Origin: Flavobacterium supellecticarium
Lineage (GTDB): Bacteria; Bacteroidota; Bacteroidia; Flavobacteriales; Flavobacteriaceae
Direction of reading: 5' to 3'
DNA length: 64,000 nt
Assembly (NCBI RefSeq): GCF_004801375.1
Contig: NZ_SSNZ01000001.1
Coordinates: 868,001-932,000, forward strand
The notes beneath the pieces were generated by a model. The model saw only the letters and a program-made list of their open reading frames with translations, did no database searches and was not told where the DNA came from. The translations under genes and the position numbers were made by a program. This document shows, one piece after another, positions 60,001 through 64,000 of this stretch. Numbering within the stretch: position 1 is the first letter of the stretch; each line of letters opens with the position of its first letter.

Positions 60001-60797
60001 ATTATTTCGGCTATGGAAACGAAACCGCCAATAACGACGAGACACTCGGAATGGATTACAACCGCGTACGGATTCAATCGTATAAAGCGGCGCCATCATT
60101 GCGAAAAATTGGCCGAAACGGTAGCGATATGCAAATCGAAGCCACTTTTGAAAATATTGAAGTCGAAGACACTCAGAATCGTTATATCAACATTCCGGGT
60201 ATTATCAACCCTAAAGTATTCGAAAACCTGCAATTTGCGGGATTAAACTTTAAATACAGCTATCAAAATTACGACAATCCGTCGCTTCCCACTATGGGTA
60301 TGGGCTTTTCAATTCTGGGAAGCTGGAAAATGAACCTATCCGATACCAAACGTAATTTTCCATATATCGAAAGCAAACTCAACTTTAACCATAAAATTGA
60401 TCCGGAAGGAAAACTCGTATTGGCTACGATTGTAAAGGGGAAATTTTTACTGAACGACAATTTCGAATTTTACCAGGGCGCCACCATTGGTGGTGATCAT
60501 GATATACGTGGTTTCCGTAACGAGCGTTTTTTAGGAAAACAGGCCTTTTATCAAAGCTCCGATTTACGCCTTACACTTGGAAAAATCCGTAAAAGCATTA
60601 TCCCGATGACCTTTGGTATGATTGGTGGTTTTGATTACGGTCGTATATGGCTGGACGGCGAGCAGTCCCATAAATGGCACAATTCCTATGGTGGCGGTTT
60701 ATGGCTAAACGGCTTAAATGTGATCACCGCACGGGTGACCTATTTCAGAAGTAACGAAGACGGTCGGATTGCATTTGGATTAGGATTTGGTTTTTAA
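57078..60797 (+). CDS. metallophosphatase / kinase-like / outer-membrane barrel lipoprotein
   Basis: A 1239-residue lipoprotein (signal ending LFILVFQSC). Residues ~55-400 are a calcineurin-type phosphatase: GDAG (Asp62), GDNIYPYG (Asp96), GNHDWY (Asn139-His140-Asp141), AIHHPL (His236-His237) and SGHDHN (His313-His315). Residues ~450-740 are unassigned but kinase-like: EFVMRALKK (Lys478), NEFEDTFAENFL, then IGDWDRHSDQW (Asp617-His621) and IPRDRDQAF (Asp644/Asp646). Residues ~900-1239 are beta-strands ending in GFGLGF, as in BamA-type surface-antigen barrels. It is probably in the outer membrane with the phosphatase periplasmic or exposed; the substrate is unknown. Confidence 0.88.
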   Translation: MKLFWLSIDKKRNYILFQYVLFILVFQSCATHTIQTGKNLTDTIDNQAISKGPEYQLYLVGDAGNSDESNGQQTLKSLETQLKNAGKNSTLLFLGDNIYPYGFPDSKNEAAQQLARQKLDNQIQMGKSFPGKTIFIPGNHDWYSGVKGLERQEKYVADQLKDKKAFLPRKGCAIDAIKLSDRITMITIDSEWYLENWDQHPTINDNCNIKTRDDFFEELESLLNKNQDKTIVLAIHHPLMSNGSHGGQFSLRKELFPLEKDIPLPFVGSLINLIRKTSGISPQDIQNKQYTALTKRIKTLIQGKNNIVVVSGHDHNLQYIEHNNIKQVISGSGSKREAARSIFPNDFSYGGNGYARLDFDADGSVALLFFDKNNTTLYQQTIIKPETETPPASYPDTFPAITKASIYSKKMTSKSGFYRFLWGEHYRKYYSMPILVQTATLDTLMGGLKPVRAGGGHQSKSLRLKDKNGKEFVMRALKKSASRFLQSVAFKDQFIENEFEDTFAENFLLDFYTSSHPYIPFMVGNLAQPIGVSATNPKLYYIPKQAALGAFNDRFGDELYMVEERPSDSHAEHESFGEADAIVGTDDVLKNLKKDEKYKINETEYIKARLFDMLIGDWDRHSDQWRWAENKEGHNIVYRPIPRDRDQAFSKYDGALLSPLMRVPALRHMQGFGENIRSVKWFNMEPYPMDLAFAANATENDWIAQARYIHDNLTDTLIDNAFFNLPEEVNDATIEDIKKKLKVRKTHLEQYASEYYKVLHKTVLIVGTDKKDKFIIDRTNNGSVMVSKIRLKNSGEELVSSKTFPDSETKEIWIYGLNDDDQFEVKGDGKSKIKIRLLGGQNHDTYTVENGKKVIVYDFKSKENTYTLDHKTRKFLTDDYEINSYDYKKPKYNAFNSLPTIGYNPDDGFKLGMVGSYTVNGFNRAPYSSMHGFKANYYFATHGFELTYNAIVAKVIGDWQFEFEARFTSPNFAINYFGYGNETANNDETLGMDYNRVRIQSYKAAPSLRKIGRNGSDMQIEATFENIEVEDTQNRYINIPGIINPKVFENLQFAGLNFKYSYQNYDNPSLPTMGMGFSILGSWKMNLSDTKRNFPYIESKLNFNHKIDPEGKLVLATIVKGKFLLNDNFEFYQGATIGGDHDIRGFRNERFLGKQAFYQSSDLRLTLGKIRKSIIPMTFGMIGGFDYGRIWLDGEQSHKWHNSYGGGLWLNGLNVITARVTYFRSNEDGRIAFGLGFGF

Positions 60798-61661
60798 GGT
60801 TTTTATAGCAACCTCATAGACCTTACCCCCATTTTTTTTAGCTTTTTCATCCGCAATAATCAGCGTGTCCTTATCAGTAAAGGTAATGGCTTCTTTTTGC
60901 GACATATGATTCAGTTCCAGTCGGGTTACTTTTCCGTTAAAGAAATCGTCGTTTTTAAAATCTTCGAACAACCACACTTTGGTATGACTTAACAGCACCA
61001 TATGTTTACCATCCGGACTAATTGCCGCACTGGTAACCGCACAATGGTTATAGATATCGCAGGTTTTAAACGATCCGAGTAATTCGGCTTTATGATTGCC
61101 GGCTTTATTGGGCACGCGATATAACAAGGTCGTTCCGTCGAATCCTTTACTACGGTTTTTAGTAAACAGGTAAAAATTGTCTTTCCAGATAAAAAAACCT
61201 TCTACATCATACCATAATTCTGTTTTTTTAGGTGGAAACGCTTTTTGTTCCGGGTAGTAAAAATGAATACTCGCACTGGAATTGACTTCCGATTGCGCCA
61301 AATCGGCCGCATTGACTTTATAAATCACCAGATCCTTACGCGTATTATCGTTATTTCCGAAATCGCCTATATACATATTTTTATGTTCATCCATCGTGAG
61401 ATCTTCCCAATCGGTATTGGTCGCATTCCCAACCGTTACCGTATGTTGAATCGCTCCTTCCCGATCCAATTGGTACACTTTATTTTCATTACCGCTATCT
61501 TCGATCACCCACAAGCTTTTACCGTTATCGGAAGTTGTGATTCCCGATACTTCTTTTAATTTTTTAGGAAGTTGAAACAAAACCGGTAATTCTTTTTTGG
61601 TTGTACAACAAAAAAGAAGGGTAAGACTAAGCAGAAAAAAAGTCGTTTTGATCGTTTTCAT
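60780..61661 (-). CDS. beta-propeller lipoprotein (SdiA-regulated/phytase-esterase-like)
   Basis: About 293 residues from MKTIKTTFFLLSLTLLFC, a lipoprotein signal with Cys-Cys; nine upstream codons are dropped because a basic n-region should begin here. Repeated strands such as VSGITTSDNGKSLWVIEDSGNENKVYQLD, DWEDLTMDEHKNMYIGDFGNN, WYDVEGFFIWKDNFYLFTKN, VTSAAISPDGKHMVLLSH form a propeller of the SdiA-regulated or esterase-like-phytase sort. Its 3' end overlaps that of the convergent phosphatase-barrel gene by 18 bases. Ligand and reaction are unknown. Confidence 0.83.
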   Translation of the reverse strand: MKTIKTTFFLLSLTLLFCCTTKKELPVLFQLPKKLKEVSGITTSDNGKSLWVIEDSGNENKVYQLDREGAIQHTVTVGNATNTDWEDLTMDEHKNMYIGDFGNNDNTRKDLVIYKVNAADLAQSEVNSSASIHFYYPEQKAFPPKKTELWYDVEGFFIWKDNFYLFTKNRSKGFDGTTLLYRVPNKAGNHKAELLGSFKTCDIYNHCAVTSAAISPDGKHMVLLSHTKVWLFEDFKNDDFFNGKVTRLELNHMSQKEAITFTDKDTLIIADEKAKKNGGKVYEVAIKTLKTKS

Positions 61662-62135
61662 ATCAGCGTGAATTCTTATTTTTTTCAAAGATAGTATAGT
61701 TCTGTCTGAAAAAACAAAAGTGAGGCATATTCCTAAACTAAAAGCACAAAACGACTATTACTCCGTACAATTAGATCAAATAAATTTTGCTCCGATAGTA
61801 TTTAGCTACTTTTAGTTGCAGGAGTTTTTTTGTCCAGGTCATAATACATTAAAAAATTTCCGGCACACGCTACAATCGCATAATTAGGAAAGGAGTGCCC
61901 ATTACAATTTATTAATTATATCATTCCTGATTTATACAGATGCTTCTTTTGTAAATCATTATGACCTTTTTTTCATTTTTGAAATGAATTCACAGGCTTA
62001 CTTTATAAGTTCCGTAAAACTTGCGTATCATCCGTGTCTATCCAGGAACGATACGAAAAGAAACATCTTTGTTTTATATTGGTTTTAGATTACAATATAT
62101 ATAGCGTAAAAACCGCAATTAGGTATTTGCTTTTG
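61662..62135. other. 474-base intergenic region, no gene seen
   Basis: AT-rich, without a convincing coding frame on either strand. AGGTCATAAT (61836-61845) and ATTATGACCT (61958-61967) form a perfect 10-bp inverted repeat 112 bases apart, with a T-run after the second arm; GGCAC/GTGCC pair inside. It could be a small RNA or a decayed gene. Confidence 0.5.
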
Positions 62136-62564
62136 TTATTTTTTTGGATCAAAATTGATCATCCATTCGATACCATATTTATCTCTAAACATCCCAAAAT
62201 AGGAACCCCACGGACTATCGGAAATGGGCATTTCAATTGCACCGCCGGCGGAAAGGCTGGAAAATAATTTATCGGCTTCTTCTTTGGTTTCTGCGCTTAT
62301 TGAAATCTTACTTCTGTTTTCATTTTCATTAACCTTTCCTAAAAACTCCGGAACATCATTACCAATTAGCACATTACTTTTCCCAATGGGCAATGCAATA
62401 TGCATAATCTTATTTTCTTCGTTTTTACTTATTTGGAATTCCGGGTTTTTAAAATCTTTGAACCGGACAATTTTTGAAAATTCTCCACCAAAAGCAGCTT
62501 TATAAAATTCAAAAGCTTCTTCTGCATTACCATTAAAGTTGATATGAGGGTTGATCAGTGCCAT
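62136..62564 (-). CDS. VOC family protein (PhnB/glyoxalase-like)
   Basis: A 142-residue protein of the 3-demethylubiquinone-methyltransferase-like/PhnB branch of the VOC superfamily: INPHINFNGNAEEAFEFYKAAFGGEFSKIVRFKD, KIMHIALPIGKSNVLIGND and SPWGSYFGMFRDKYGIEWMINFD. Such proteins are often metal-binding and of unknown substrate. Single-gene unit. Confidence 0.9.
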   Translation of the reverse strand: MALINPHINFNGNAEEAFEFYKAAFGGEFSKIVRFKDFKNPEFQISKNEENKIMHIALPIGKSNVLIGNDVPEFLGKVNENENRSKISISAETKEEADKLFSSLSAGGAIEMPISDSPWGSYFGMFRDKYGIEWMINFDPKK

Positions 62565-62688
62565 AGTGTAGTTATTTTGGATTAATGACGTTTATACAAT
62601 GCCAATCGGGTCTTATCTTAATCACCTAATTCTGTTAAAGATAACGATTTTTAGCGAGGATCAAATATCAAGGTGATCAAATAATATG

Positions 62689-63003
62689 TTATTGGATTGG
62701 ACGGTTATAAAACGACCGGTTAATGACATCTTCCAGATCTTTTTGTGTTGTAATATTTTTTCCGGCATCTGTAAATTCATAGTGTTGCTGTTCTTTTGAA
62801 ATTTCTCTGATCAATCCGTTATCGATTAAAAATAAAAAACATTGGGCAACCTCCTGTTTTTTGCAACCACTTTTATTGACTTCATAAATGCAGCGCGCAA
62901 CATTTTTTAGGATCTTTTGACCATAGTCCGATTGATACCACAATTCCCGGATTAATAGAAACATTATTTCCGCACTGCGTTTTTCATTTTCTGCGTTTTC
63001 CAT
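62689..63003 (-). CDS. hypothetical winged-helix-like protein
   Basis: A 104-residue protein, mostly helical: RSAEIMFLLIRELWYQSDYGQKILKNVARCIYEV, then QEVAQCFLFLIDNGLIREISKEQQHYEFTDAGKNI, which reads like a helix-turn-helix followed by a beta-wing. I do not recognise the family. It is not clearly in an operon. Confidence 0.65.
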   Translation of the reverse strand: MENAENEKRSAEIMFLLIRELWYQSDYGQKILKNVARCIYEVNKSGCKKQEVAQCFLFLIDNGLIREISKEQQHYEFTDAGKNITTQKDLEDVINRSFYNRPIQ

Positions 63004-63149
63004 TTTGTTTATTCATTGATTTCGATAATACAGATTCACTTTATTAACCAACTAAAGTATCGAGCGCAATCCGTGTTTAAAATTAAAGTCAATCTAATAC
63101 AAAACACCGTTCCATTAAAAACTCAAAGTGCTGTTTTAGAATGTGTTTA

Positions 63150-63929
63150 TTAGAGCGAATTTGTATATAATTGACTTAGATTATGTAATTTTCTTCCGAA
63201 TAATTTTTCAGCATCTTTCGAAGCTGAGTCAATTTGTTGCTTTGATAAACTTTTTTCAATTTCTTTAATTTCCTTAATAACTTCATTTTGTTTCAATATA
63301 CTGAAGTCAATTTTATACTCATTATAAATCAAATACCACAGATAACTTTGATATAAATCTTTAGCAAAATATTTTCCATCTTTATAAAAATGAGCGAGTT
63401 CTAATCGAGTCGAAGTGATGTACCCGCTTTGTGTAAGATTTTCAGGATTTTGAAGTTTTGCCAATCTTTGAACCCATTCTTTAAATTTAGGAATGCTTTG
63501 TTGAACACCTTTTCCTGTTACATAGCATTCAACAACATTCCAAACGCAAGTTGGATCATCATTATTCGCACATTTTAAGGCATATTCAAAGGCTTTTTCA
63601 GAATTTTGTTCAATTCCTTCACCATTTCCATAGGCCATCATCATGGCATAATGTCCATTGTTAAAACCGTTGTTTGACGATTTTTTATACCACTCAATTG
63701 CCTCTTTTTCATTTTTTTCACCGGCAGCACCACTTTGAAGGAAATATCCAAGGTTATATTGAGCTTCAGCATTTCCTAATTCGGCAGCTTTTTTTAAAAT
63801 AGGTAAGGCCTCTTTGTAGCTTCCTTGTCCTAATAAATCTTTTGATTGTCGATTCAATTCTTCAGAATTCTGTCCAAATGATATTTGAGCCAATAAAAAG
63901 AAAATAATACTATTGAGAGTATGTTTCAT
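63150..63929 (-). CDS. exported SEL1-like repeat protein
   Basis: A 259-residue protein with a signal peptide (TLNSIIFFLLAQISFGQ) and SEL1/TPR-like repeats from ~residue 40: ALPILKKAAELGNAEAQYNLGYFLQSG, EAIEWYKKSSNNGFNNGHYAMMMAYGNGEG, KAFEYALKCANNDDPTCVWNVVECYVTGKG. SEL1 repeats mediate protein contacts. The C-terminal third is helical without clear repeats. The partner is unknown. Confidence 0.85.
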   Translation of the reverse strand: MKHTLNSIIFFLLAQISFGQNSEELNRQSKDLLGQGSYKEALPILKKAAELGNAEAQYNLGYFLQSGAAGEKNEKEAIEWYKKSSNNGFNNGHYAMMMAYGNGEGIEQNSEKAFEYALKCANNDDPTCVWNVVECYVTGKGVQQSIPKFKEWVQRLAKLQNPENLTQSGYITSTRLELAHFYKDGKYFAKDLYQSYLWYLIYNEYKIDFSILKQNEVIKEIKEIEKSLSKQQIDSASKDAEKLFGRKLHNLSQLYTNSL

Positions 63930-64000
63930 TTGCGTTTTGTTTGGATAGCATATCGTATCATTTTATACGAAACTTTCTCCTTATTTATTTCGTAAAAAGA

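Noticed and set aside
61836..61973. 6S RNA
   Set aside because: The ends pair, but the large central bubble and conserved flanking stems of 6S RNA could not be recognised.
62034..62267. 77-codon forward frame
   Set aside because: It runs antisense into the VOC gene and its own part lies in AT-rich sequence with no promoter or pattern.

Overview
The window is chromosomal DNA of a Flavobacteriaceae member, most likely Flavobacterium or a close relative. It is AT-rich, with many -7 boxes of the Bacteroidota form TAnnTTTG (one complete TTTG-N19-TATATTTG lies before a tRNA gene), few Shine-Dalgarno sequences and many short lipoproteins. Typical flavobacterial neighbourhoods are present (birA/rsfS/ftsH/LUD/cdsA/psd; can/can/sulP). 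There is no phage, transposase, CRISPR array or rRNA. Starts were moved downstream of the longest frame where family alignment or a promoter argued for it.

Layout. 1-9.5 kb: the N-terminal half of an LtaS-like sulfatase (reverse), then fatty-acid catabolism: acyl-CoA ligase, a MarR regulator and a fadN-fadA-fadE run in the same order as the Bacillus subtilis operon. A small 23S-rRNA-intervening-sequence-type protein gene, flanked by 30-base inverted repeats, sits between fadA and fadE. 9.6-16.6 kb: Cu/Zn SOD lipoprotein, a LETM1-like protein, two beta-carbonic anhydrases with a SulP transporter, and the divergent pair dps/oxyR. 16.6-25.2 kb: housekeeping and conserved hypothetical genes (mnmD, haem lipoprotein, DUF4920, ilvE, MazG-like, SRPBCC, tcdA/TatD/DUF1684, MFS). 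25.2-28.5 kb: a BlaI/M56 pair behind three 20-bp-phased operator dyads, a 46-residue protein, apt and tRNA-Arg(ACG).

28.6-39 kb: a CHASE-PAS histidine kinase with its response regulator, a Qnr-like pentapeptide protein, birA, then rsfS-ftsH-LUD-cdsA-psd-ACBP-SOD, which joins membrane protein quality control and phospholipid synthesis to a lipid-anchored Mn-type SOD. 39-50.4 kb: AraC and YdeI proteins, a YD-like lipoprotein, fumC, a second pentapeptide protein, DUF1003, corA, and hutI/hutG (histidine degradation) split by a reverse coiled-coil gene, then a DEAD-box helicase. 50.4-64 kb: a possible small RNA, a three-gene NarL-type two-component cassette, and the least ordinary stretch: a GAF protein, an HD domain fused to a Pycsar-type membrane effector, and a 1239-residue lipoprotein joining a metallophosphatase, a kinase-like middle and an outer-membrane barrel, then a propeller lipoprotein. 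The end holds VOC, hypothetical and SEL1-repeat genes.

The best candidates for something new are the inverted-repeat-flanked gene inside the fad operon, the phased BlaI operators, and the HD-Pycsar / phosphatase-kinase-barrel pair.
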